Of a stretch of 64,000 bases of DNA, positions 22,038 to 34,400 are shown piece after piece. The DNA comes from Lentinula raphanica. Lineage: Eukaryota; Basidiomycota; Agaricomycetes; Agaricales; Omphalotaceae. Location: contig JANVFP010000011.1 of assembly GCA_027919835.1 (NCBI GenBank), positions 248,001 to 312,000 of the forward strand, in the 5' to 3' direction. Both the position numbers and the translations under genes were made by a program. Position 1 is the first letter of the stretch. Each line of letters opens with the position of its first letter. The notes under the pieces are model-generated. The model did not search any database. It was given only the letters and a program-made list of their open reading frames with translations, and had not been told where the DNA came from.

Positions 22038-25000
22038 TGTTACACTGGTAGTTAACCAGACCGAGACGAGGAGAATAAAGCTGAATCTTTATTGAGAACC
22101 TGTAAAAATAACCAATCTGGGGATTGGGTTACAAAATACCTACTGCTTATATAGGTTTTGGGTAGGTATTGGATATAAAAAGTATGTAATATAAAAGTAA
22201 TGTCGGCTTGAGGACGTGTCACCACAATGATAATTGTGATGACACGTCCCAGTGCCGGGACGTGTAAACGCGTCGTTGTTATTGAATAACGTCGACGCGT
22301 TATGACAGAAAATGACTCGTAACGACACGAATTGGCGTGAACATGCGTCGATCCGGCCGTTAACGAGTAGCAGAAATGGAAAGTAGAACAAAAGAAATAT
22401 ATCAGCAGATGAAGAGTCGCCTTGACTCGTCTTGATTCGTCTGCTGTGCCCATTGAGTCCTGGAGTTCCATGTCAGTCCAAAAAGGGAAGGTTGAAAGGC
22501 TTTCCCGGAGAAGGAGGACCGGCGATACGCGTAGTTCCAGATAGGGTAAGTTGAAGGGCAAGTTGAATGGCAAGTTGAAGGGCATGAACAAAGCGGGAAG
22601 CCAACGATACCCGTAAATAGGTTGAGGGGAATGTGATTTAGGTAAACGAGGGCCGAACGCCGCGTGTACTAGCCAGAAATATGAGAGTGGGGGTTGGGAA
22701 GGTTAGCCGGGGTGTGTATCGTCATCTGGGATGACTAGACGAGCTTCCGGGTATCCAACGTTGACGAGAACGAGCTGAGTAAGTGCCGAATGGAAATGGG
22801 GAGGCGACGTCGTCGTTGACACGACGGTACCATGAAATTAGCACGAAAAATGGGTTGGCGGATCAGCTGATACTGTGAAGCTTTTGTAAAAAGGTCCGAT
22901 GAGTTATCGAGGAACGTTTGAAAAAACCTGTGATAACTCGGAGGGGGCTCCGGAAATGGCTCCGGGGGGTGGTCATGCCTGTCACCACCTGTCACATGGG
23001 GCCTATATTTACTGTTTTGGGTAATTAATAATTATCCAGATATTAAATAAGCAGTACATTTTCAAAAAAACCCGAAAATTTATTAAAAATCTAAAAAATC
23101 CTAAAAAAGCCAGATTAGGTCAGATCAGGGTATGTAAGCAAATGACCTCATATGATCAAAAATGATGTAGGGTCAATATAGGTACTAAAAATAGCCCAAA
23201 AAATCACTAAAAATGCGAAAAATATTTAGGGATGGTATAGAGCCTATTGCAGGTCCAGGCCCATCAACATTACCAAAAAAGGAAAAAATTGATCATGATG
23301 TCATCTTGTAGCAAAAAATCTGAAAAAAATCATAAAAATAGTTAAAAAATTCAGGGGTGCCTTGTTGGCCCTGAAAATGCAAAATAAAAAAAAATACGCG
23401 ACAAGTGTAAAAAATTTCATCACTCCAAATCATACCAAATCCACTATACAGTCCGAATATATGATGTATATGCTATTTTTAGCACCTCTAGCACCCTCAA
23501 TCACTCAGAATAGCTTATATTACTTAAAAATTACACCAAACTGACAACATTGAGTAAATATGATGTACATGATATTTTTAGCACACCTAGTATCCTTGAA
23601 CACTCAGAACAATTTTTATTACTCAATATGTTCAGTACACTTGGTACTTATCACACCTAACATACTAAAACTTGGAACAGTAGTGATATGTATTATGTCT
23701 AACACAGTTGACAATAAATACTCAAAATAGTGTTATCAGTCACTATACTTAACACACTTAACAGTCAAAAAGTTGGAACAATATTACTTGATATACATAA
23801 CACACTCATTGTTATACTATAACACACTTATAACAACGAGTTTTGGGCGCTTATGGGCGCTTATTTGGTGTTTTTGAGTCGAAATTCATTAATAGCACAC
23901 TCAATAATCTTTGGGTGGGCTCTATATTATGTCAGGATGTTGTCTATATCATATTCCTCTAGATATAATTCGGAGAACTTGAAAATACAACCTGTGTGGC
24001 TAGCTATACTGTGATCTTGTGTGATATAATAGTGTTTTATGTAAATGCCAATGCATATGTCCATGTAGTGCAAGTATACTGATGCTAGTACATGAGAAAA
24101 GCACTTCTACAGTCTACTGGCAGTGTCTGCACATGACTCAGATAGCTATTATAAAGGTTGGACACTGTGATACACATGTACATGTTTCATGTACACTATA
24201 GATGTCTACACTTACATGTAACAATAGATGTCATATTCAATGACCCCCATTACAGATCTCTTGGCTGTATCAGATAGAGTTAGCATAGAATAGGTTGTAG
24301 GATGACTCTTTTCATGACCCAGCAGCAGTTTGACTTCATAACATGGGTGTATGCACTGTCATTTACATAAAACAGTGGTATATCACAAAAAATCATAGCA
24401 TAGCTAGCCCCACAGGTTGTATTTTCAAGTTCTCCGAATTATATCTAGAGGAATATGATATAGACAACATCCTGACATAATATAGAGCCCACCCAAAAAT
24501 TATTGAGTGTGCTATTAATGAATTTCGACTCAAAAACACCAAATAAGCGCCCATAAGCGCCCAAAACTCGTTGTTATAAGTGTGTTATAGTATAACAATG
24601 AGTGTGTTATGTATATCAAGTAATATTGTTCCGACTTTTTGACTGTTAAGTGTGTTAAGTATAGTGACTGATAACACTATTTTGAGTATTTATTGTCAAC
24701 TGTGTTAGACATAATACATATCACTACTGTTCCAAGTTTTAGTATGTTAGGTGTGATAAGTACCAAGTGTACTGAACATATTGAGTAATAAAAATTGTTC
24801 TGAGTGTTCAAGGATACTAGGTGTGCTAAAAATATCATGTACATCATATTTACTCAATGTTGTCAGTTTGGTGTAATTTTTAAGTAATATAAGCTATTCT
24901 GAGTGATTGAGGGTGCTAGAGGTGCTAAAAATAGCATATACATCATATATTCGGACTGTATAGTGGATTTGGTATGATTTGGAGTGATGAAATTTTTTAC

Positions 25001-26238
25001 ACTTGTCGCGTATTTTTTTTTATTTTGCATTTTCAGGGCCAACAAGGCACCCCTGAATTTTTTAACTATTTTTATGATTTTTTTCAGATTTTTTGCTACA
25101 AGATGACATCATGATCAATTTTTTCCTTTTTTGGTAATGTTGATGGGCCTGGACCTGCAATAGGCTCTATACCATCCCTAAATATTTTTCGCATTTTTAG
25201 TGATTTTTTGGGCTATTTTTAGTACCTATATTGACCCTACATCATTTTTGATCATATGAGGTCATTTGCTTACATACCCTGATCTGACCTAATCTGGCTT
25301 TTTTAGGATTTTTTAGATTTTTAATAAATTTTCGGGTTTTTTTGAAAATGTACTGCTTATTTAATATCTGGATAATTATTAATTACCCAAAACAGTAAAT
25401 ATAGGCCCCATGTGACAGGTGGTGACAGGCATGACCACCCCCCGGAGCCATTTCCGGAGCCCCCTCCGAGTTATCACAGGTTTTTTCAAACGTTCCTCGA
25501 TAACTCATCGGACCTTTTTACAAAAGCTTCACAGTATCCTGTGGGCGGATGTGGATCGTCATGGTAGACGACTAAGCGGAATGTCACCAGGCCGAGGATG
25601 ACGAAGACAATATAAGGGAAGTGCCGAACGGACAACGGGGCGATGTTGTCGTTGACACAGCGGAACCGGGGCTTCAACACGAGGGGACGGGTCCGAGGTT
25701 TTATCTGGGGCGTTGAAATCCGGAATTGGCACGGGGGAGGTCGGCAATCGTCGACGATGTCATTATCCTGATGTCGGGATCCCGTTAGTATGACTGTAAT
25801 CCGTTCGACGAACGGATTACGCACAGGTAATTGTAATGGCTGGCAGACCGTGTCCTCGCGGTCTCCAGCCCTTAAAGGTCGTTCCTCGTCGTCTCTATGT
25901 GTCCTCCATCGTGCCTTGTGTTCGTTAGCATTGTTTCCGCAGTCCTATGGCGTTGAGGAGGAGTGGTGGTGGAGAAGGGAAGGGGGAGAGGAGAAAAGCG
26001 AGTCGTGGGAAGAGGTAAAGCACGGCACTTCCACGTTTGGATGCCGAGACGCCGAATAAGCGCCAGCTCGGCGAGGGCTCGGCCATTGATAGAAAATGCT
26101 CGTATAGGCCATTTAGGGATGAATAAAGGCTGGAAAAATATGGAAAAATAATAGGAAAATCAGGAAAAATCAGGGGATGTACTGGGAATATTTGAGAGAT
26201 TTGTGGGGGCTTAGAAGTATATGTTATGCTTCATAACA
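22038..26238 (-). mobile_element. LTR-like block (about 1.5 kb without P-C), probably a solo LTR
   Basis: On the plus strand it begins TGTTACACTGG and ends GCTTCATAACA, so both strands show TGTTA...TAACA ends. On the minus strand a TATA-like CCTATATAAG (near 22150) precedes a poly(A)-type CAATAAAG by ~60 bp, which suggests an LTR read on that strand. The flanks ACTTGT and ACTTAC agree only partly as a target duplication. It contains diverged ~100-bp internal repeats (around 22770 and 25580) and has no coding region. P-C is inserted in it. It interrupts the hAT-1 transposase. Confidence 0.45.
22864..25543. mobile_element. P-C: intact giant palindromic element, 2680 bp
   Basis: Left tip CAGCTGATACTGTGAAGC, right tip (reverse complement) CACAGGATACTGTGAAGC. 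The 7-bp duplication GGCGGAT lies at 22857-22863 and 25544-25550. Arms of ~1.19 kb are almost perfectly complementary around a unique loop (~24065-24345). A paired ORF occurs in both arms (23362-23544 plus, 24863-25045 minus). The arm ORF next to the loop has a stop here. It is the same length as P-D and nearly identical to it. Confidence 0.95.
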
Positions 26239-28054
26239 ACTTACAACTGCTATCTTGGACTTTCTCAAGTTGCCACGATCACATTCTGCTCGAAACATGG
26301 CGGAAGCTCTCCAAGGAGTCTTAAAAGAGTACGGTATTGAGGAAAAGGCAAGCCTTCCTTTGTCTTTATGATGATCGAGCACTGACGTATCGGTGACAGC
26401 TTATCTCTGTCACTTGCGACAATGCCTCTGCTAATTCGGCTATGTTTCCTGAGCTGGCTGAGCTCCTTCCGAATTTCCCTGGAACAGCAGCCCATGTCCG
26501 ATGCTTTGCCCATATCCTCAATCTTGCGGCCGAAGGAATCCTGAAGCCATTTGAGGCTAGGAAACGTATGGCCAATGCATCCGATGAACCAGCCGAGGAC
26601 GACTTCAACTTAGAGGACCTCTACACTGAACTGAATGACCTAGAGGATGACGGTGGTCAGGAGAATGATGACGAAGAGGGTTTTGCTGAAGTTTTGAATG
26701 AGATGTCTGCAGAGGAATGGGAGGAATGGAATGAAGCAGTGAAGCCAATTCGGAGTGCTCTCTTCAAAGTAAGTCACTTTCCATAGGTGTCGCTATGATT
26801 CTTATGTATTTTCCAGGCTCATAAAATAGCTTTCAAAATCGTCAACTCCCCAACCGGCTTGCTTCCTCGTTGGCGCGCTCTCCAGCCTAATATTTGTATC
26901 CTTCCATGTGATGTTTTGACACGCTGGAACTCCACATACGATATGCTTTATGCTTTTGTTGAAATGAAAACATATGTTACGCGGTTTCTCGACAGTATGA
27001 CCAATGGACTTGGTGAATATCAGCTCGAGGATGATGAGTGGGAAGCTATCGCTGGACTCACAGTGGCATTGAAGGTAAGGAACTTGCCCTGTGTGGTGTT
27101 TTGACTAACAAGTGCACTTCTTTAGCTATTAAAGGATGCTACTACGTTTTTTTCCAGCAACACGATCTCAGTTGCCCAGGTTATTCCTGCAATGGATGCG
27201 ATTGATGAAGCTCTGGCCTCTGGCATGGTAGACATTCAAGTACTTTCTCAACCAATCTGCTGCGCCCTTGCCATCGGAAAAAAGACAATGAACAAATATT
27301 ATGCCTTGACTGATGACTCTGATATCTACCGTATGGCCATAGGTAAGTCTTATTTGTATAGTGTATGATAACACTAACTCTGGATGAATAGTCCTCCACC
27401 CGCAGCACAAGCTGAACTACTTTACAAATGCAGGGTGGAAACAAGAATGGATCGACAGTGCAGTGGAGGTCACTCGACACGCTTGGGGGCGTTATAAGTC
27501 CTTGGACTTGTTGAGTCCTGAGACTCCCACTGTAGTCACTGAAACTAGAGATGTATGTTCATTTATCTCATTTTTTACTGTTCAATGTTCATTACTAATA
27601 TTTTGCACAGAAGACTTCATCCAACTCGTTCCTTTTCCTCATGTCCAAACAATCTCAACTCGTCTCTTCCATTAGTAAGAGAGACGAGCTTGAATGATAC
27701 CTGGCTGACAGCTGTGTACCGACAGAAGACCCTTTGCACTGGTGGATCATGAACCGAAAGGTTTATCTGAACCTGGCAAAACTGGCTATCTCGATACATA
27801 CTATTCCTGGTTTGTGCATGTATTGCTAGAAATACACAAGTTTTGGCTAACCTCACATCATAGCTACCTCAGTTGGTGTCGAACGTACTTTCTCTCAAGG
27901 CCGTATTCTTATACCACATCTACAAAACTGCCTTAATGCTGATACTGTACAAGCCCTTATGTACTTTGGAAACTGGTCATGGCAAGACTTGGTCACTAAC
28001 GAAGAACTAATCCACTTCCTTGACCAGGGTGAAATCATTGACCTTAGTGATTAA
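26239..28054 (+). pseudogene. hAT-1 transposase, C-terminal two thirds
   Basis: It resumes at LDFLKLPRSHSARNMAEAL. A GC-AG intron (AAG|GCAAGC...GACAG, to ~26399) leads to SVTCDNASANS, the second catalytic aspartate. Further exons give FAHILNLAAEGIL, the acidic insert, and DVLTRWNSTYDML. The C-terminal hATC dimerisation domain follows (DPLHWWIMNRKVY ... ATSVGVERTFSQGR ... MYFGNWSW), ending at a TAA (28052-28054). About five GT-AG introns have good splice sites. One TGA (27695-27697) replaces the arginine of the conserved ELE-R-YLAD motif. hAT transposases cut and paste the element through its tips; this copy lacks the BED finger and is dead. Confidence 0.8.
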
Positions 28055-28328
28055 ACTATATATCTACTTTGCTCTTTTTCACTCTTTTCACTCTATTCCA
28101 TACGTTAGTATACCATTCTTGATTTAATAACATGGTGTTTCACTTGTTTAGTGACATGACCCGACAGACCCGACAGCCTTTATGGATATGACCCGAGGTA
28201 TCAAACCTGAACCCGAAGACATCTGGGTGACCTGGACCCATGCTCTCGGGTGCGGGTAACTTGCCGGGTTTGGGATGGGTTGACTTTTGAAGTCCCGAAC
28301 CCGGACCGGCTTGAACACTAGTCCCCAG

Positions 28329-28584
28329 AGATACCCCCCAATTCCTAGGTAGTCTCAGAGCACCTAGAGTATCTGAGTTCTTTGAGGCTTCTAAAAATTC
28401 TCTGGGTGCTTTCAGGTGCTTTCAGGTGCTTTCAGATGCTTTCAGATGCTTTCAGATGCTTTCAGGATCTTTCAAGATCTCTAGGATGTTTTTTGATCTT
28501 TAAAAGCTCACAAAAATCTCTGGGCAGCCTAGGAATTGGGGGGTATCTCTGGGGACTCTAGAGATGAAAATATTTTTCCTGATG
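28329..28584. mobile_element. MITE M1, right piece
   Basis: It continues M1 after hAT-1 (AGATACCCCCCAATTCCTAG) and ends with the inverted tip ATATTTTTCCTGATG, followed by AAAGGAGAGGA. The interior has a short tandem array of GCTTTCAGGT/GATGCTTTCA units (about 28405-28475). Confidence 0.8.
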
Positions 28585-28710
28585 AAAGGAGAGGATTGTA
28601 GCTGATATTAGTATCAATCAGAATCCCAGTTTTCATGAGTCAATTGTGGCCAGAGCGCTCATATGAGAACTTCTCATAAACAGAATCAAGATGCCCATTT
28701 ACAGGCATAG

Positions 28711-28990
28711 CATCAGGAAAAATATTCTCATCTCTAGAGTCCCCAGAGATACCTCCCAATTTCTAGGCTGCTTAGAGATTTTTGTGAACTTTGAAAGATT
28801 AAAAAACATTCTAGAGATCCTGAAAGATCCTGAAAGCATCAGAAAGCACCAGAAAGCACCAGAAAGCACCAGAAAGCACCTAGAGAATTTTCAGAAGCCC
28901 CAAAGAACTCAGATACTCTAAGCTCTGAGACTACCTAGGAATTGGGGGGTATCTCTGGGGACTCTAGATATGAGAATATTTTTCCTGATG
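28711..28990. mobile_element. MITE M2, complete copy of the M family
   Basis: 280 bp with inverted ends CATCAGGAAAAATATTCTCA (left) and its complement (right), then the shared GAGTCCCCAGAGATACC block. It is in the opposite orientation to M1: the internal array reads AGAAAGCACC. No clear target duplication. Confidence 0.75.
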
Positions 28991-29188
28991 AGGGCCGGCG
29001 GTTGGCTTATGCCTTCTGCAGTGACTGCCGTTTCATATGGAATCTGGGAACAGTTGGCTCTCATAAGCCTTGATCTGTTGTTGCCAAGGCTAGGACCCCG
29101 AACCATTTGTTGATCATGAGATTTCAAATCTGAAATCATCATCGTCACTGTGTGTTTTGGATACATGAGTGGAGCATGCCATGTGAAT

Positions 29189-29512
29189 TAAGGGTCTTCA
29201 GCAGGTCAGGTAACCTGTGAGTACTTGCAGGTAAGACCCGTGGGAATACCTGCAGGTTTTGTGACCCGCAGGTCCAGGTACCTGTATGCACAGGTCATGA
29301 CAGGTCACAGGTCAGACTCAGGAAAATATTTTATAGGGACAGGTCCAGGTAACCTGCAGGTATTGTCAAATTACTCGCAGGTATACCTGGACCCGCAGGT
29401 CAGGTACCTGTGAGCACAGGTCAGCAACAGGTCACAGGTCAGGATGTTGGAGGCAAAATACCTGCAGGTCAGGTCACAGGTATGACTCGTCCGGGACTCG
29501 TGAAGACCCTTG
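29189..29512. mobile_element. 324-bp hAT-type MITE packed with AGGT/ACCTG motifs
   Basis: Tips TAAGGGTCTTCA (left) and, inverted, CAAGGGTCTTCA (right), flanked by the perfect 8-bp duplication ATGTGAAT (29181-29188 and 29513-29520), the hAT length. Almost the whole interior is made of CAGGTCAGGTAACCTG-like units in both orientations. It has no ORF. It is inserted in the hAT-2 transposase remnant. Confidence 0.8.
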
Positions 29513-29725
29513 ATGTGAATACTTCCATGGTTGAAGACCTGGGCAATCATCTTCATCACTTCTTGGGAAAGAAAATGCATGTTTGGTGCTTCATGCATAT
29601 GGTCAACTTGACAGCAAAGGGGTCCTTCAACCCTTTGAGGTGAGACAAGCTCAATGTGACCCAGATGAAGGCAACAACTTAGAAAAAGAAGATGCAGCTG
29701 ATGTATTAGCCGCTGAAATGAAGGA

Positions 29726-30118
29726 CATCAGGAAAAACCCAAAATGAAAATTTAGACAAAATTTGTTATATTTTGATGACCTTGTAAAACTGGCGCACAT
29801 TTTGTAGTACCATACTTGTTTCCTCAAATCAATGTACAAATGAATATATGTTCAATTTATTGTCACTACACAATGTTGTGAAATGTCTCAATGTGTATAC
29901 CTGCCCCAAAGTTCTGTGAGATTTGGGTCATACTTATGTCTGAAGATGCTGAGATTTGACTACAAAATGTCCTATATTGTATAAATCTGCCAGGGGGTTG
30001 TCGTATTTTGATATATTTTGTCAAACTGTAAAATGTGTAATATTTTGTCCAATTCTGTCAGATTTTACCTCAATAACTCAGACTTTTGCATAATCCAACA
30101 TTCAGGTTTTTCCTGATG
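29726..30118. mobile_element. MITE M3, AT-rich member of the M family
   Basis: 393 bp with inverted ends CATCAGGAAAAACC and GTTTTTCCTGATG. The interior is AT-rich, with repeated TTTTGTCAAA/TATTTTG phrases. The flanks GAAATGAAGGA and GATTTAGAGGA agree at 7 of 11 positions, possibly a decayed 11-bp duplication. It splits an exon of the hAT-2 transposase. Confidence 0.6.
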
Positions 30119-30971
30119 GATTTAGAGGAAAATGGTGCAATGGAGAGAGAGACAATGTCAAGGGATTCATTGAGGTAATGAATGAGATGAGTGCAGCAGA
30201 GAGGGAGACATGGCAGCATGAGGTAGAACCGGTTAAATTGGCCTTATACAAGGTATGCTCGTTTACATAACCATTTGATCCTGCATGATTACGGCCTCTG
30301 CCTTTCACATGTTTGATGAGATTTATCATACATTTCCCACCTCTACATGACCCTGAATGGTCATTGGTTACCGACTTTATTGTTTACTTTTTTTCTGTTT
30401 TCCTTACCCCATCTCTCACTGTCTCTTTCCGCCATGGCTGCCAGACTTGAAAGATTTCATTCAAGATTATCTATTCCACTACTCACCTGCTCCCTAATTG
30501 GCAAGAGCAAGTCAAAGATACCAAGCTTCAAAGACTGAATTATTCCTCGAGACATTGCCACTCAATGGAACTCAACTTTCAACATGCTCATCACATTCCT
30601 GCAGATGAGAGAACCTATCATAGCCTTTTTGGATCGTTCTTCAAATAAACTGGCAGAATTCATGCTTGACAATGATGAATGGGATGCAATAAAAGGTCTG
30701 GTATTTGTTCTCAAGATGAGCATCACCTTTCATTGATCAATTATCACTGTTCACTATCCAGTTTAGATCCTTAAAGAGGCCACAAACTTCTTCTTAGCAG
30801 ATTCACCAAGCATTTCAACTGTTATCCCTGCTAGTGTTGCCGCGATTTGAGTCCACTCGAGTTGCAAGTCGGACTCGAGTTTGACATGACTCGAGTTTTG
30901 GTGCGAGTGCCTATAATTTGCCGGCCTCCTGGCATGTCTTATGACTTCAATTACTGATCTGCTTATCGCCA

Positions 30972-31195
30972 CATCAGCAAAATCACCCTGTCTCTGGAGA
31001 CTCCAGGGACACCCCCCAAATCCTGAGCAACCTCAGAGTAATAAAAGTGCTTTAGAGTCTCTGGGCATCTCTGTGCATCTTTGAAGATCTCTGAGGATGC
31101 CAAAATTTCTCTGAGAGAGCTGAAAGAGATAAAATCTCTCTAGGATTTGGGGGGTGTCCCTGGAGTCTCCAGAGACAGGTGTGATTTTCCTGATT
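30972..31195. mobile_element. MITE M4, short M-family relative
   Basis: About 224 bp. The ends are CATCAGCAAAATCACC and, inverted, ATCAGGAAAATCACAC, followed by the strongly paired CTGTCTCTGGAGACTCCAGG and GGACACCCCCCAAATCC blocks. Lies within the left flank of hAT-3. Confidence 0.7.
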
Positions 31196-31411
31196 GGCAT
31201 TCCTTCGTTGATTGTTTCTTCTTGCTCGTCGAGCAGTCCGTCCTCAAGCAATCTCGCTCTCGCTTCATCTCTCCACTAGCTCCAAGTGTGCCTTAGCTAC
31301 ATTGACAGCTAATATGTGTATCTCCTGTTGCCAATACAATCCTCGCTTTCCCTGAACAAATTTTTACTTAAGGTCTGAGTTTTCTCTAGTCATCAAGCTT
31401 TTCATGCCCAT

Positions 31412-34400
31412 ATGGATCACAACGACTTCTCCTGTCCTCCATCTCCCTCTTTTCCAACCTCAGTGATGGGTCAGCCAGTGACTCAAGCATCTCCGGAACC
31501 ATCTGGTATACAAAGAATTCCTCCCCTGGCTCCCCAACATTATCCACCCACAACACCTGGTTCCTCTCATGCGGCATTCTCGTTCACATCACCGTATCCA
31601 TGGCCTTCACAACCGAATCTTACTGGTAGTCACCACCTCCCCTATCATGTTCCATATCCTGGTCAACCATGGATACAGTATCCGTCACCTCATCATACAC
31701 CAGGCCAATTAATCCTCAGAGATTCGCCTTCACAGACTAATCACTTGCAATCTTTAGGTAGCAGCTCGGCACAGATACTGCCAACTACATCATCTACTAC
31801 CAATCAAACACGATCCCGGAAAAGAAACGCCAATCCACCAGGCCACACTCGAAATGTACACCAGAGAACCAGCAATGCCAATCAAGAAAACCATCTTCCT
31901 CGCACTGAAACAGCTACAACATCTGGTGCAGGTCCAATCCCGTCTCAAGATATGCAGACCAGTACGAGAGTAATTCCTGACCATCCCGCCTATTCCGATA
32001 ATGGAGTATTCAAGTTGGCGATACGAAAATTGCAGGGCCCTTCGAGCGTCAGTGCAACCGATGTATGGTACTTCATCGCACCTTCTCATATCAAGGATGC
32101 CAAAGTCAATCAACTACTGAACAAGATATACTCAGATCTTCCTAAAGAATCAGAGGGTGAATGGCTCATCTGTAAATGGTGTTCAAATTCGTGTGTGCCC
32201 CGATCTTTTCAATTCTTGACAAGTTCTTACAATCATTTATACTGTAGTTCAACACACCGAGGGATCTGGCGCAATAATACAAGCAATACGAGCAATATCC
32301 GCACACACCTCAAGACACACCATTACCATGAGTATCATGACCTTGAGGCTTGTCATCAAGAACAAACTCAAGCATTGGCAGGATCTTCTATGAGAGGATC
32401 CGCAGCAGCATTCATTGTCTCTCCGCCGCACAAACGAGCCTCTCTCATTTTCGAAGTTTTCGGAACTTTTGGTACGCTGGATAGTTGCAGATGACCAGGT
32501 TCGATATTCTTAAAAACGACGCCGCGGCTTTTTGATCATTAATGTGCATTCACAGTCACTCAATGTCGTCGAATGTCAAGAGCTATGCAATCTCCTCCTC
32601 TACGTTGCAACGGAGCTATCCAACGATGACATCCCTCATCGGACAAAACTAATGGATCTCATATTCGACCAATTTGACAAGCAGTTCAGTGAAATGAAGA
32701 AGGAGCTTAAAGTAATGTTTCTTGTTTTGAACACTGAATAACTATACTGATGTTATTTGATAGTATTCCCTTGGCCGTATCTCATTCACATCCGACATGT
32801 GGTCAAATGGTGTACTTAAGGGTTTCATGGCTATCACGGCACACTATATGGTTAGACTCGATGGTCATCTAGTCAGGAGAGCACGTCTCATTACTTTCCG
32901 GCATGTACCTGGAGCGCACGATGGCAACAACATGGCTGAATATTTCTTCCGTGTGTGTGATAAGCTCGGGATTACTGAACGGGTAAGGACTCTTCAGAGC
33001 AAACTCACTGGCTTTATTACTGATATTGAATTGATGTATGTCTATCAGATCGGAATGATAACATTGGATAATGCTTCTAACAATGGTACTCTAATGCGAG
33101 GATTGGAACGGCGTTTGCGAGCACGAGGCGGTGTGTTCAGTGAACATGGGAATCACATACGGTGAGTCGATATCTCCCTTTCCCTTTTGTGATTTACTAG
33201 TTTCTATGTTGATAACCAGCTGTTTTCCACATGTCGTCAACATTGCGGTCAAAACAGCACTTTCACGCATCGGTGAGATCAAGCTCAATGATGCTGATCA
33301 GGTTACTCTGGACGAGATCTTTGAATTCTCATCTCCTGATCAGTCCGCCAATATGAGTGAGGCTTATCGCGAGTCTCTATTGAAAGATCTGATTGGGTGT
33401 GCTCGTAAACTCGTGAATGCAAGTCGTTCCTCAGGAGAACATCGTGACACTCTCAGAGAGGCTATTTTAGCATTGCGAAGGGCGCAATCTTCGCATGGAG
33501 ATGACAAACTTATGAGGGAGGTTGTCCTCCTATGAGATGTAGATACGCGGTGGTCTTCAACTTTCTTGATGATTGACCGTTTACTTGAATTATACCTGGT
33601 GCGGCACTCACACTCCATTCTCATTTTGTGATCCTGTTAACATACAAACTTAGGCTGTGAAGGAGATTGCCAGCAGCCCTGAGAACGATGAGCTCGAGCC
33701 TTTTGATCTCGGTGTGCTACCGGATATCCGATTCTTTCTCAAGACATTTCATCTTGTTCAAGAACTCACTTCTGCTCAAAAGACATCTTGCTTGGCGATT
33801 GTTCTTCCACTATATGAACAGTTGGTGACAAATCTCCGTTTGCTCAAGAATGCTCTTCCAAATCTATCGCATGCAATTGAATCAGCACTTCAGAAGATAT
33901 ATGAGTACCAGGACAAGTGTCGGTCAATGCATATGTATTCCTTTGCAATGTGTATGTGCATGGTTAACTATCCCTTGATTATCACTGACGCAGCGTTAAA
34001 GTTATTAATCCGACCTGTAAACTCAAATGGGTTGATGTGCACTGGGCTCAGGATCATGCAACAGAGGCAAAAGAAGCTATCAAGGACATTGTACGCTTCA
34101 GATCTGTACCCTCAAAGTGTATATCTAACCCAAATGTTTTCCAGATGTTGAATCACCAGACCAATATTCGCAAGCAGAAGGTCGGAATCACTGCGAGCCG
34201 TGTTGCTGTGAATCCCTATTCCAGCAGCTCAGATGCAGCTCTTGCGCAACGTTCCGGCCTTGCTGCATTGGAGGATTTCTCTGCCTCTATTGCTGCACTT
34301 TCATGCTCGTCATCTACAGCTTCAATTCACTCCACATTGGGGTCGCTCAATGGCGAAGAGGTTTCACCAGAAGAAATTGAGGCATGTGCAGTTCTCCAGG

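Larger units (their letters stand above)
3519..28320 (+). mobile_element. hAT-1: hAT-family DNA transposon, expanded to 24.8 kb by nested insertions
   Basis: The left tip TAGTGCTCAAGCCGG (3519) is inverted at the right end as CCGGCTTGAACACTA (to 28320). Both ends are followed inward by CCGGGT/ACCCGG-rich subterminal repeats. The flanks are the 8-bp duplication GTCCCCAG (3511-3518 and 28321-28328), the length typical of hAT elements. The plus-strand transposase is scattered over 7104-7441, 21030-21167, 21746-21832 and 26239-28054. Removing P-A, Gypsy-1, P-B, the 571-bp element, P-C and the LTR-like block reconnects most of it. Bases 3894-6132 hold minus-strand coding sequence divergent from the transposase. 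The alternative is two different hAT ends that happen to face each other, but the shared MITE flanks argue strongly against it. Confidence 0.75.

Noticed and set aside
28400..28475. Tandem GCTTTCAGATGCTTTCAG units that look like a repeat array
   Set aside because: Units are ~10 bp with no spacers; internal tandem repeat of a MITE, not a CRISPR array, which would also be out of place in a eukaryote.
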